From positions 1,240,001-1,304,000 of the forward strand of contig JAPFFF010000002.1 in assembly GCA_039105265.1 (NCBI GenBank): a stretch of 64,000 bases of DNA. Direction: 5' to 3'. The notes under the pieces were generated by a model, which saw only the letters and a list, made by a program, of their open reading frames with translations, had not been told where the DNA came from and made no database searches. This DNA is from Tritrichomonas musculus (lineage: Eukaryota; Parabasalia; Tritrichomonadida; Tritrichomonadidae). A program made the position numbers and the translations under genes. Below, piece after piece: positions 8,313 to 17,545 of the stretch (its first letter is position 1; every line of letters starts with the position of its first letter).

Positions 8313-10580
8313 TTACAAAACATTTGAATTACTATGTGTATCGCTCATTTCAACAATAGAAGACTCAGATTTATCGTTATCTTCTTCCTCATTGTTTGCA
8401 TTTTTATTATTATTGTTTTTCCCTTTTTTATTTTTATTATTATTTCCATTATCATCGCTTAGATCAGCATTAAAAGTTCCATTAATAACATCATCATAAA
8501 TCTCTTTCACTTTTTCAATCATATCTTTAGTTGCTGTTCCATATTGGAGTATGTCATTCATTTCTTGTTCAGGCCAATTGACATTAAGTGGTTTTCCTCT
8601 TTCTCTTAAAGAAGTGAAGAACTTTTTATATGTATTTAAATTTGTTACATCATTTCCATCAATTAAAATTGATTCAACGAATCGATTTTTATTCAAAATA
8701 CGAGCCAAGTCAATGAACATTTGTTTTCCAGATCTATTGTTGCTCAGATTTACATTAGTAATAGTTCGATTATTTGCTAGGCATTGAATGATAATCTTGG
8801 AACCTTCAGGTCCAAGCCATTTTCTAGTTGTTCCCGCGCAGGAAAATTTTCTAATTCTTTGTCTCGTTTCAGATAAATAAGCAACACAAATAGAGAGAAG
8901 ACTATCTCCATATGAAAAGCAGCCATCAAAAGTAATTGAACTTAAATTTGTGCATTTTTCAAGAAAAAGAAGAAAAACTTTATGAAGTTGATTAGAACTC
9001 CATCTGATAGTTCCAAGACGATCACTTGGTTTCATTGTTTGAACATATTTAAAGAAATAATTCCAAGATTCTTCTTTCATTTTTGCATTTGACATGTCAA
9101 TTTTAAGCAAAGGTTCATTACTAGTATTGTTATTTCCATCATCGCTGTCAAATCCACCATCATCAAAATATTGTGAACTTTTAATATTCTCATCGTTCTC
9201 ATCATCACTTTTTTGGCTATTGTCAATTGAATTACGTTGAGGTTGATGAGCCATAAAAGTGATGAATAGGTTCTTGAAGCTGTCCTGTTCCCAAATGATA
9301 TCTGATAAATTTAATTCTCGTAAATATGGAGGATATTTTTGCTTGGATTGGATAATTCGTCCATTTCTGTTACCCGATAAAATGGCCGTTTCAATTTGAG
9401 ATGTTTGTGGTAAATTATTGATTATGTAGAAAAATTCATAAATTTCAAAATCACAATAAGCCAAAGAAATATAGCGAATTAAAGGAAGATAAGTGATTAA
9501 AGGAATTATGTCAATTCCTGGTGATTGATAAATAATGAACTTTTTTAATATCTCTGTTCCTTGGTTGTTTTTAAGGCTTTCAACGAATGAATTGACAACA
9601 ACTGGTGATAAAGATGATATTAAATACAAATACTCTATTGTCCCGGTTTGAATCCAATCAGAAAGTGATTGGCACTGAGTGTTATCAAGATCACATTTAT
9701 TAAATGTAACCGTTCTTATTGCCTTTTGTGATTTTAAAATTGAATCAATTAGATCTGAAAATTTGAGTGGAACTCGTCCTTTGAATTCAAGTTCATTAAT
9801 ATATGGATCACTCGGAACAAATGATTGCAGAATAGCGATTGGATCTACTTGAATTTGATTTGTATTGGCATCTGTAGCTTTTGTTGCATCTTGCTGTGAA
9901 AAAGATTGAAATGGAACAATTATTTTATTGACAAAAGGAAACCAATGCATGCATTCATAAAAATAAGGCAAGCTTTCTTGAAGAATTTTTAATTTATTCA
10001 ATTTCAATTCTCTGTTTTGTTTTGTGATAAATCGCTGAATCACGCTTTGTATTGATTTCGGAAAAGAATGTCCATTGGATCTAAGTCTCATGTTAATATG
10101 AAAAATTATATTATGTTTAGATACCTTTTCAATTTGAGATTCAAATGAGCTGGGATAATCAAATTCAGGATATTCATCTTCAAGCGAATAGGAACAAATA
10201 TACTGATAAAATCTAAGAAACATTTTTGATTTTTTTAATAATAACGTGATTGATGGTTCACCGCTTGCTGAAATATTTTTATTTTCATAAGTAGTGTCAT
10301 TACTACTAAATTCTATTGTTACATCGTCAAGTGTTTGGCATGATAATTTGGTAATGTCTAGCCAGCGAAACTGAGTAGCAAGTTGTAATGTAGACGAAAA
10401 TCGTTTTGACTTAAATAAAAAAAATTCCCATTCAGTAACTACTAGCAGGCGCCTTTCTTTCTTCCTTCTTGAAATTACTAAATCAACCCATTTAATAGCA
10501 TGAATATCTTTAGAGTTTGGAAGATCTGAATATTCTTCTGGAATTTTATATGACTTTCCTTTATCTGGAAATGATGACAT
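8313..10580 (-). CDS. CARMIL-like leucine-rich repeat protein, 755 aa
   Basis: The N-terminal 130 residues contain a PH-like stretch (WVDLVISRRKKERRLLVVTEWEFFLFKSKR) like the non-canonical PH domain at the start of CARMIL proteins. From about residue 260 to 650 irregular leucine-rich repeats follow (ELEFKGRVPLKF, TVTFNKCDLDNTQC, NVNLSNNRSGKQM, SILIDGNDVTNL), interrupted by an acidic insert at about 450-490. The last 70 residues are Asn/Lys/Glu low complexity. CARMIL proteins regulate capping protein and membrane-linked actin assembly, but a capping-protein-interaction motif was not found, so the function is inferred. A 20-A run lies just past the 3' end. The start at 10580 is followed by MSSFPDKGKSYKIP; Polinton B ends 252 bp upstream and may disturb its promoter. 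Confidence 0.6.
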   Translation of the reverse strand: MSSFPDKGKSYKIPEEYSDLPNSKDIHAIKWVDLVISRRKKERRLLVVTEWEFFLFKSKRFSSTLQLATQFRWLDITKLSCQTLDDVTIEFSSNDTTYENKNISASGEPSITLLLKKSKMFLRFYQYICSYSLEDEYPEFDYPSSFESQIEKVSKHNIIFHINMRLRSNGHSFPKSIQSVIQRFITKQNRELKLNKLKILQESLPYFYECMHWFPFVNKIIVPFQSFSQQDATKATDANTNQIQVDPIAILQSFVPSDPYINELEFKGRVPLKFSDLIDSILKSQKAIRTVTFNKCDLDNTQCQSLSDWIQTGTIEYLYLISSLSPVVVNSFVESLKNNQGTEILKKFIIYQSPGIDIIPLITYLPLIRYISLAYCDFEIYEFFYIINNLPQTSQIETAILSGNRNGRIIQSKQKYPPYLRELNLSDIIWEQDSFKNLFITFMAHQPQRNSIDNSQKSDDENDENIKSSQYFDDGGFDSDDGNNNTSNEPLLKIDMSNAKMKEESWNYFFKYVQTMKPSDRLGTIRWSSNQLHKVFLLFLEKCTNLSSITFDGCFSYGDSLLSICVAYLSETRQRIRKFSCAGTTRKWLGPEGSKIIIQCLANNRTITNVNLSNNRSGKQMFIDLARILNKNRFVESILIDGNDVTNLNTYKKFFTSLRERGKPLNVNWPEQEMNDILQYGTATKDMIEKVKEIYDDVINGTFNADLSDDNGNNNKNKKGKNNNNKNANNEEEDNDKSESSIVEMSDTHSNSNVL

Positions 10581-10832
10581 TCAAAATTATTAGTCTAAAA
10601 ACTTAATATATACAATGAAGTTTTTCTTATAAATAACGATTTAGTTTTGAACTTAAAATAATCGTTAAAAATTTTTATTGAATACAAAAACTGAATGAAA
10701 AAAGTAAAAATGAAGGTAGACTTTTTTTTGAACAATTTGGTGGACCTTTTACAACTTTCAAATTTGAATTTAATTTTGAAAAAATTATATATGCATTCTG
10801 AAAATTGAATATTGAAAAAGGTCCACCAAATT
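10581..10832. other. Upstream region of the CARMIL-like gene up to Polinton B
   Basis: Short AT-rich region holding a possible initiator (TCATT read on the minus strand at 10614-10618, 34 bases before the ATG) and the hairpin sequence described separately at 10722-10832. The natural promoter of the gene may extend into the sequence now displaced beyond 60594 by Polinton B. Confidence 0.4.
10722..10832. repeat. Palindromic (MITE-like) hairpin, one arm split by Polinton B
   Basis: The arm 10722-10752 (eight T, then GAACAATTTGGTGGACC and TTTT) is matched inversely by 10816-10832 joined in register to 60600-60611 on the far side of Polinton B (GTTC and eight A). The two arms pair without mismatch over 29 positions. 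Loop sequence is about 63 bases. The Polinton inserted within the right arm at AAATT, which is duplicated on both sides of it (10828-10832 and 60595-60599). The hairpin may be a small MITE or a host structural repeat. Confidence 0.75.
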
Positions 10833-10962
10833 AGTAGTATAGTATAGGCGGTGTCTCATACTTCGCCACCGCCTACATTGCTCGCCACCAAGCTCAGGTA
10901 CACCTTCGCTTGGGCCTCGCTACCCGGCCAAATACCCTCTGAAAACCTATCGTAAGTACACA
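10833..10962. repeat. Left terminal inverted repeat of element B
   Basis: Matches the inverted sequence 60465-60594 over about 130 bp with roughly ten differences, then diverges apart from a short CTACACC-GAAAAAATAT match nearer the genes. The tip contains a perfect 9-bp stem, TAGGCGGTG (10845-10853) with CACCGCCTA (10867-10875). The inner part GCTCGCCACCAAGCTCAGG is shared with element A. Confidence 0.85.
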
Positions 10963-11078
10963 CTCTCTACTTTCACTATTCCCCAATGTCATTTCCAAGG
11001 TATGGAGTAGTTTTTGAGCTTTCTAATGGTGTTTTTTGAATTCTACACCCGAAAAAATATCTATCAACTTTTTGTATT
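10963..11078. other. Subterminal region of element B
   Basis: Between the terminal repeat and the fiber gene. It contains CCAATGTCATTTCCAAGGTA and GTATGGAGTAGTTTTTGA, both also found in element A at about 3030-3060, so it is part of a conserved subterminal block. No gene is supported. Confidence 0.5.
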
Positions 11079-14000
11079 TCACAGTAATGTATGTATTTCA
11101 TTCTTAGTGTTATCTTCAGCTAAGATACCATTTGATGTAAAGAATGTCGTATTAATCAATATGAAATTAGTTGTTGGATTGACCATTAAATTGCTACTAC
11201 TTAATGGAAATTCATTATTATTTAACCAGATCTTAGTTGGTTCACATTGATATTCATACTTAGGTGTATTATTAACATTGAATGATATATTGATTTTGAT
11301 TTCTTCTTCACTGGTGACATTATCTTTGGTTTCGTTATAAGTCAAATAGAATGTTCCATCATATTCGTCAAGTTGTTTTTCGAATTGATAACGAATGGTA
11401 TTACTATTCAGTACGCTGAATGTGTACTTAATTAGTGTTAATTTATTCACTAACGCATCTAACCTAGCTTTTAATGATTCGTTCTCATGTTGTAGATTTG
11501 ATATCTGACTGTTCATTGTTACGATTTTAGTAACATTTTCACCTACTAACTTGGCTAGATCTTGATGAGATTTAATATAATTATTTAATTTTGTCTTCAG
11601 TTCATCATTTTCACTTTTCAATGCATAATTGGTCAAATCAACAGGTTCAGGAATCTCACTTTTCAATGCTATTTTATCTTGCTTCAATATTTTTTCCGCT
11701 AATATTAATTTGGTATCAAAAAAGTCTGTCCCGTCTTCGATATAAAAGCACAGACCATTACTATCACTTTTATAATAAGTTAAGTAATAAGTTGTTCCAT
11801 CAATATCAAAATCAAAATTTACGTCTCCATCTTCAGTGATAACACCATTATAATCAAACAAAAAATCAAACTCTTGAACAAAGCCATCGTTATTTGAAAT
11901 TGTTCCAACAAGACGAGTTCCACTATTCAATTTTATTTTGACTTCCCACGTTCCTGCACTATCTTGTACATTTTCAAATGGCACTTCAATAGATTCTTTG
12001 TATATCAAATCATTTTTGCTTCGATATTTTGCATCCGCTTCCTCTTTTGTATACAGGTTATCCATATTAACCATATTATTTTTTAATTCATCTAATGCTT
12101 CATTTACTTCATCAACAGTTGGGAATTCATTTAAAGTCGTAGCTAGAGCTGTATCATTCTTTTCTATCTGCTCATGTAATGTATCTATCTTCTTATGTAA
12201 AGCATCTATATCACAAGTATATGCTAAATCATTTGTAGTAAATTCCATTCTTCTTTTTGCTGTATTCTCTTTGATGCTGATTCCACCAACCCTATGTTTA
12301 TTTGGGTTTGATATAACAAATGTTTTGTCATTCATAGTGCAGCTAGGAAAATCATTTGTTCCTTGGTAATTAATTGTTTCACCTGTAATATTAATAGTAA
12401 CTATATTCTCTTCATAATCAACATCATTGTATTCACTAACTTTTTGCACCAAAAATCGTGCTTTGATTGTTCCATCTGTGATAACATCTTCTGCTTCCAA
12501 ATGGACCTCGCCATTGACATATTTACCAACAACATCTATTATGTCATCTCTAACCAAATCTGTCTTTTGAACTACTTCATCCAATGTAGGGTAATAACCA
12601 AACTCCGCCTCTAGCTCATTAACCTTCTCGGCGAGTAATTTAAATGCAGGCTTGAGGGATTCCCTGAACATATTGCTAATATCCATGGCACCACTTAATG
12701 TTAAGGTTCCTGTATCTGGGTTATCATTCTCATCTGTATAAGGTAATTCATCTAGTTGTTTATATTCTTCCTCACACCAGGTTATTATTGGAGTAATATC
12801 TTTTGTGATAGACCTAGCGACGGTCCCAGACATGAAATTAATAGCATTTCTAACTATATCGCTCAATCCTTTTGTTGATTTACGTGAGAACAATCTTTTA
12901 AGGAATCCTCCCCCATTCCCAGTTGCAAAACTAATACCTTCTGGAGCTAATTGCATACCTATAGAACCTATTGAACCGACTGTACCTGCGACACCAAATG
13001 CTAAAGCAGTCCATGAAACAATTCTTAAATTATCAACATCTTCTTCTAGATGCTGAGTTACTGTTTCTGTTCTTGATACTCTTCCTTTTAGGCTTTCTAT
13101 TGTTGTGTTCATTTCTTGGACATCATAGCTAATCACATCTACATTGTTAGTTACCATATTTAAATCACTTCTCATGGTTGTAATATTATCAGCAGTAATG
13201 ATTTTGGAACTAGTGATGTTGTAATCTGTATACAAGGTAGTTGCTGCATTAGGATTGGGATACACTTCATAAAATTGTTGTCTAATAATATATTCGAAGG
13301 GGTTAGTAGTAGGGTCCCAATTAACTTCATCTATCGGGTCAACATATTCATCAAACAAATAGATTTTAATATTTCGTGAGTCATTAGGGGTTGATGAAAC
13401 ATAACAATATTCTACCTGTTCACATGAATCTAATAAGCCATGAATAAAATACCATTTCTTATCACTCTTGGGGTCAAATATTTTTCCAGTTGGTCTCATT
13501 GAGAATCTGTTTGCCTTTATTTCTCCATCTAAAGTTATATCAAGATAGAATTCTTCTACAAGATTAATATCTAAATCACTTCCTGTACCATTTGTCTTAT
13601 AGCATCTTATGGCTTCAATATCATATCCATAAATATTTATTCCCCCATTACTGGTTTGATAGCCTAATCCATATTTGGAAAAGTCTTCTATCTCACCCGT
13701 CTTTAGTTTTAGTTTGTTCTCTACTTTACACTTTCCACCATGTATCATATAATGTAAGAGGTTATCTATAGAATAGTCATCTGGTTTTTTAATTAACATA
13801 ATATTTCTTTCACTTCTCTTGATTCTAATATATGTTCCATCTTCTCCATATTCATTCTCCTTATTCAAAGCATTTTTCATTTTTCCATTAATGTTTCCTT
13901 GAATATTATCTCCTACCCATTTTGTTCCATTCCATGTTAAGAACCATTTATTACCAAAACAGTATTCATTAAATTTAAACTCCAAGCCAGTAGGTATATT

Positions 14001-14705
14001 ATAATTATCATCTATGTTCCATTGTAGTAGCCAATACTTTTTATCATCCATTTGGACTTCGCTAGTTAGAGTTGGTTTGTAAAGATACAATACATCACTC
14101 TTATGTAGTTTCAATGCATTATCAGCTTTGATGATGGAACACTTGACTGTCTTCAGTGTTTGCAGTGAATCAGTTATGTACTCATTCATGATACTCAGCT
14201 CACCATTCATCCATAGAGTATATGGATTAAAATCAAGACGACTATCAAAGGCTATATTGATGTATCCCATATTTGTGCTATTATTTATAGAACATCCATT
14301 TGCACTCTTTGTTATCATAGGAGAGTATACTTGTCCATCTTTGGCATAAATAAAGAATTCCTTAACTAAATTTCCATTCGTGTCATATATGATATTCTTT
14401 CTCAAAACCACTTTAAAGATATTGGTTTGTGCAGTTATTTCCTTCACTTTATTCATGAAATCCTCTGGTATGTTAACAAACTTTAGGATATGGTATTGTG
14501 TAGATGACTCATTTTGTATATTATTATTTTTGATATTAAATTCTGGTATACCCTCTACTTCATTAAATAAATGCCCTGTCTGTACATATCCATCCAAATC
14601 ACTCAGCGTTAATAATTCACTTGCTTTCCTAGTAGCATCTCCAACTTTAAATTGTATATCACCAATGAATCTTGTTGTAGTATCTTTCACTTGCTCTGAA
14701 GTCAT
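11079..14705 (-). CDS. Fiber-like protein 1 of element B (1208 aa)
   Basis: Starts MTSEQVKDTTTRFIGDIQFK and is a close relative of the 865-aa protein of C (37619-40216) over the first about 700 residues and the last about 130. Near residues 500-620 it has a shared module (SSKIITADNITTMRSDLN, then heptads) followed by a hydrophobic Gly/Ala segment (ALAFGVAGTVGSIGSIGMQL). Beyond residue 700 it has about 340 residues that the C protein lacks, including LYTKEEADAKY, a fiber-shaft type motif. Coiled coil, repeats and size point to a trimeric virion spike or receptor-binding fiber. It is the outermost gene of this arm, next to the terminal repeat. Confidence 0.6.
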   Translation of the reverse strand: MTSEQVKDTTTRFIGDIQFKVGDATRKASELLTLSDLDGYVQTGHLFNEVEGIPEFNIKNNNIQNESSTQYHILKFVNIPEDFMNKVKEITAQTNIFKVVLRKNIIYDTNGNLVKEFFIYAKDGQVYSPMITKSANGCSINNSTNMGYINIAFDSRLDFNPYTLWMNGELSIMNEYITDSLQTLKTVKCSIIKADNALKLHKSDVLYLYKPTLTSEVQMDDKKYWLLQWNIDDNYNIPTGLEFKFNEYCFGNKWFLTWNGTKWVGDNIQGNINGKMKNALNKENEYGEDGTYIRIKRSERNIMLIKKPDDYSIDNLLHYMIHGGKCKVENKLKLKTGEIEDFSKYGLGYQTSNGGINIYGYDIEAIRCYKTNGTGSDLDINLVEEFYLDITLDGEIKANRFSMRPTGKIFDPKSDKKWYFIHGLLDSCEQVEYCYVSSTPNDSRNIKIYLFDEYVDPIDEVNWDPTTNPFEYIIRQQFYEVYPNPNAATTLYTDYNITSSKIITADNITTMRSDLNMVTNNVDVISYDVQEMNTTIESLKGRVSRTETVTQHLEEDVDNLRIVSWTALAFGVAGTVGSIGSIGMQLAPEGISFATGNGGGFLKRLFSRKSTKGLSDIVRNAINFMSGTVARSITKDITPIITWCEEEYKQLDELPYTDENDNPDTGTLTLSGAMDISNMFRESLKPAFKLLAEKVNELEAEFGYYPTLDEVVQKTDLVRDDIIDVVGKYVNGEVHLEAEDVITDGTIKARFLVQKVSEYNDVDYEENIVTINITGETINYQGTNDFPSCTMNDKTFVISNPNKHRVGGISIKENTAKRRMEFTTNDLAYTCDIDALHKKIDTLHEQIEKNDTALATTLNEFPTVDEVNEALDELKNNMVNMDNLYTKEEADAKYRSKNDLIYKESIEVPFENVQDSAGTWEVKIKLNSGTRLVGTISNNDGFVQEFDFLFDYNGVITEDGDVNFDFDIDGTTYYLTYYKSDSNGLCFYIEDGTDFFDTKLILAEKILKQDKIALKSEIPEPVDLTNYALKSENDELKTKLNNYIKSHQDLAKLVGENVTKIVTMNSQISNLQHENESLKARLDALVNKLTLIKYTFSVLNSNTIRYQFEKQLDEYDGTFYLTYNETKDNVTSEEEIKINISFNVNNTPKYEYQCEPTKIWLNNNEFPLSSSNLMVNPTTNFILINTTFFTSNGILAEDNTKNEIHTLL

Positions 14706-14748
14706 TTAAATCTCTAAAAAAATTATTCCCTAATCTACTCTATATTTG

Positions 14749-15030
14749 AGTAGTATATACGAGTCGGTTTCCGCTGGGGCTAGCACCCCACGCGTCAACA
14801 CGAACTCGTCATAAAAGAAAAAGAAAAGAAAAAAGAAAAAGAAAAGAAAAGAAAAAAATATTCTTGTTCTCACTACTGCTCCCCATCAATGAAACGGCAC
14901 AGGGGCCCCACCCCTAATTCCCACCCACCCACCTCAACGCCTACTATCAATGAAACGGCACAGGTACCCCACCCCACAACCGCCCATCTATGAAACGGCA
15001 CAGGTACCTGCCCCGAGAATCTCGTACCTA
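14749..15030. repeat. Left terminal inverted repeat of element C with three iterons
   Basis: About 282 bp matching 40222-40509 inverted; most of the length difference lies in a purine tract of AAAAG type. The tip forms a hairpin: ACGAGT 14759-14764 with ACTCGT 14804-14809, and inside it TGGGG 14775-14779 with CCCCA 14786-14790. ATCAATGAAACGGCACAGG occurs at 14885 and 14946, and with one change at 14986. Such iterons could bind a replication or packaging factor; that is inference. Confidence 0.9.
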
Positions 15031-15047
15031 TTTCTTTCTATATGTAA

Positions 15048-15383
15048 ATGTCATTTGTACCACTCAAAGGCTTTACTAACGACTATGAGATACTGAATAG
15101 GTACCCCTTTACTATAAGACGTAAGAGTAATCATTTTATATGCAAAGATGCAAAACATATAAAGGGGTATATACGTGTATGTCTAAATGGCGACTACTAC
15201 TTGAAACATGTACTTATAGCAAGACAGTTCATACCTAATGATGACCCACAACATAAAATAGAGGTAGACCATATCAATAGGAATAGGGCTGACTACCATC
15301 TAAGCAACTTAAGATGGGTAACCCCAACTGATAGTAACTATAACAGGGATATGCCCAAAATTATAAATGCGAGGGCAGATTAG
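15048..15383 (+). CDS. HNH endonuclease (NUMOD4-HNH type) of element C, 111 aa
   Basis: Residues about 10-30 (NDYEILNRYPFTIRRKSNHF) resemble a NUMOD4-type DNA-binding segment, and the C-terminal half has the HNH signature KIEVDHINRNRADYHLSNLRWVT with the DH pair and the downstream Asn. Such proteins are free-standing homing nucleases that cut DNA at specific sites. It lies immediately inside the left terminal repeat, and its 3' end overlaps the next, convergent gene by 23 bp. A longer relative (200 aa) sits in a different place in element B, as expected for a mobile nuclease gene. Whether it is active is unknown. Confidence 0.75.
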   Translation: MSFVPLKGFTNDYEILNRYPFTIRRKSNHFICKDAKHIKGYIRVCLNGDYYLKHVLIARQFIPNDDPQHKIEVDHINRNRADYHLSNLRWVTPTDSNYNRDMPKIINARAD

Positions 15384-15624
15384 ATATTTGGTACTCTAAG
15401 AACTCAAAGGCAAAATGTTCTATTTGGTCGATAAATTCCAAATCACCATCTTTCATAATTACATTAAGAATTTCAGGTTCGAAATACTCAGCAGCTAACT
15501 CTTTTATCTTATTAATTAAAATACCACATACACCCTCATTAGTCTCACATCTATAATCATAGAGGTAAGACACTATTTTATAGAGGATATTCATACGCTC
15601 TTTTATGGTCATGTAATAAGCCAT
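15361..15624 (-). CDS. Small helical protein of unknown function, element C (87 aa)
   Basis: A minus-strand frame starting MAYYMTIKERMNILYKIVSY, Leu/Ile/Tyr-rich and mostly helical in pattern, with a net acidic C-terminal part (DLEFIDQIEHFAFEFLEYQ). It overlaps the HNH gene tail to tail. No family recognised, no counterpart identified in B. The AT-rich leader and ATG in a good context support it as a real gene. Confidence 0.45.
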   Translation of the reverse strand: MAYYMTIKERMNILYKIVSYLYDYRCETNEGVCGILINKIKELAAEYFEPEILNVIMKDGDLEFIDQIEHFAFEFLEYQISNLPSHL

Positions 15625-15692
15625 TTATACAGAAATAAAAAAAAATGAAATGAACAATAGAAAAATGTTTAGTCATTTCACTTTTTTCTTTG

Positions 15693-15932
15693 ATGAATAT
15701 CGATAAGAAGATACGATTGACCACTGAAATGCTCAACGCTAAAATCATGGATGAAAAGCAAAAGCTTGAAACTTACTTGTTGCTCCAAATTGATCAACTC
15801 AACCAACGACTTGATGAGGTTCTTAATAGGGTCAACCTGCTATCTTTAAAACTCGATTCTGTCATTGATGACCTTGCAAATATGAAGGTCAACGTTGATG
15901 ATATCAACAGCAGCCTTGATAACCTTCATTAA
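15693..15932 (+). CDS. Small coiled-coil protein, element C (79 aa)
   Basis: ATG at 15693 is preferred to the TTG before it. The protein is almost entirely heptad-patterned (LLLQIDQLNQRLDEVLNRVN and on to INSSLDNLH), so a parallel coiled coil of about 70 residues is expected. Codon use is less AT-rich than in the neighbours (CAACTCAACC). It may be an oligomerisation or scaffold peptide. It stands 41 bp upstream of the protease gene, and no equivalent is seen in B. Confidence 0.45.
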   Translation: MNIDKKIRLTTEMLNAKIMDEKQKLETYLLLQIDQLNQRLDEVLNRVNLLSLKLDSVIDDLANMKVNVDDINSSLDNLH

Positions 15933-15973
15933 TAAACAACATCTTCTTCTTCTTTCTTTTATTTGATTTTTAA

Positions 15974-17521
15974 ATGACAAGTGATGTAGGTACACAAACA
16001 AAACCTAACAATAAAATACAACTATTACAAGGTACTATTAAATTTCGACCTAAACTAGTTGATAGAGATGTTGCAAGATTAACAAGAGGTTTGGGTCAAA
16101 CTATATGGAAGTTCTCTAATAATCAAATAAATCTACAAAAATTATATGAGACATATTTAAATACTAGTATAGCTTTTAAAGACGTACTTGAATTTGCTAA
16201 TAGACTCAAGAGAGAGAAACCAAGAGCAAAATTTACAGGTTGTGTGTTTGCTATTAAGAAAAATCAAGATGATAAAGATGAACATGGGCATTACATAACA
16301 GTATTAAAGCCATATCAATATACTCTCCAAGAATCAGATCAAGGTATATTAACAGAGATAAAATTACATTATGATATTATCAACATAAGGATATCTCGAA
16401 TGAAGACTGAGGAGGAAAAACAAGCAGCTAGAGAACTGAGAGAGCAGATGAAAGAAAGAACATTGAAAAGTGATAAGAAAGAATATAAAACTAGAGGTAT
16501 TCAAACAGATGATATACCAGAATTGGCTCCATTACCCAGACCTCCAACTTTAAATCGAAATGATTATCATCTTAACCTTAGGAAAATCGGTAGGAACCGA
16601 CCCACAAATGTTGAGCCACCAACAAGGGATCAAAATCAAAACAGAATTCAACTTTTACTTCAAAGTAGTACAAATTTAGACGAGGATGATAGACCTAAGA
16701 AAAAATCAAAACAACATAAGAAAAAATCAAAACGACCTCGTTCACCTTCACCTCCACCACCTCCACCACCACCTCCTCCTTCATCACCACCTCCACAGTT
16801 TCCATCATCACATACCTCTCGAGGTACTAGTCCTCCTCCAAGACAACCCCGTATGACACCACAGAAGGCAGGAGAGTATACAGTAGACCAAGGACATAAT
16901 AGGATTCATGATTGGAGGAGTTTAGTCAATGATGAAAATATAGACGAAGATGTTATTGATGACTACTTGAAACTTCTATATGAAAAAGGAAAGAGATTGA
17001 ATAAACAACCTGGTCAAAATGAGGCAGAGTTTGATAAAAAGAAAATATTGGTTGTACCTACTGCATTTTATACCCTCCTTTCTATAGCATATGAGACTAA
17101 TGATATGGAAAAAATACATGAACTGATGAAAAGTCCTATCTCAGGTAAACAGTCATTTTCACATTTCGATAAAGTATTTGTCCCCATTTGCTCAGATGGA
17201 GAACATTGGGTTTTATGTATTGTTCGATATTCAAAGAAAATAATCGAATGCTATGACTCTGAGAATAAGTCAATGGCACCAGAGGTAAAGACACTTAATA
17301 AGTGGATCAATATTTCAGGAACAGGTAAGTTAAAAGCAAAATATTATGATGTACCTAGTCAAAGGAATAATAAGGATTGTGGAGTGTTTCTAATGGAATC
17401 TTGTCGTACCTTTTTGCATGAAGGAGATGGTAAGTTTAAACAACGCAATATGCCAGATATTAGAAAGAGAATACTTCGAGAACTTCAAAACAATGAATTA
17501 GAAACAGGTGTTGTATATTAA
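15974..17521 (+). CDS. Ulp1/adenain-like cysteine protease (Polinton PRO), 515 aa
   Basis: The C-terminal 130 residues have the order of a C48/adenain-type thiol protease: His411 in GEHWVL, Asp428 in CYDS, Gln463 in VPSQ and Cys469 in KDCGVFL. In the family this enzyme cleaves capsid proteins during maturation. The first 170 residues are basic and helical; residues about 235-290 form a Lys-rich patch and a long polyproline run (PSPPPPPPPPPPPSSPPP). It heads the block of co-oriented structural genes. No similar gene is found in B. The long N-terminal extension is unusual compared with about 200-residue adenains, and its role is unknown. Confidence 0.8.
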   Translation: MTSDVGTQTKPNNKIQLLQGTIKFRPKLVDRDVARLTRGLGQTIWKFSNNQINLQKLYETYLNTSIAFKDVLEFANRLKREKPRAKFTGCVFAIKKNQDDKDEHGHYITVLKPYQYTLQESDQGILTEIKLHYDIINIRISRMKTEEEKQAARELREQMKERTLKSDKKEYKTRGIQTDDIPELAPLPRPPTLNRNDYHLNLRKIGRNRPTNVEPPTRDQNQNRIQLLLQSSTNLDEDDRPKKKSKQHKKKSKRPRSPSPPPPPPPPPPSSPPPQFPSSHTSRGTSPPPRQPRMTPQKAGEYTVDQGHNRIHDWRSLVNDENIDEDVIDDYLKLLYEKGKRLNKQPGQNEAEFDKKKILVVPTAFYTLLSIAYETNDMEKIHELMKSPISGKQSFSHFDKVFVPICSDGEHWVLCIVRYSKKIIECYDSENKSMAPEVKTLNKWINISGTGKLKAKYYDVPSQRNNKDCGVFLMESCRTFLHEGDGKFKQRNMPDIRKRILRELQNNELETGVVY

Positions 17522-17545
17522 TAAAGACTTTTTATTCAACTCGAA

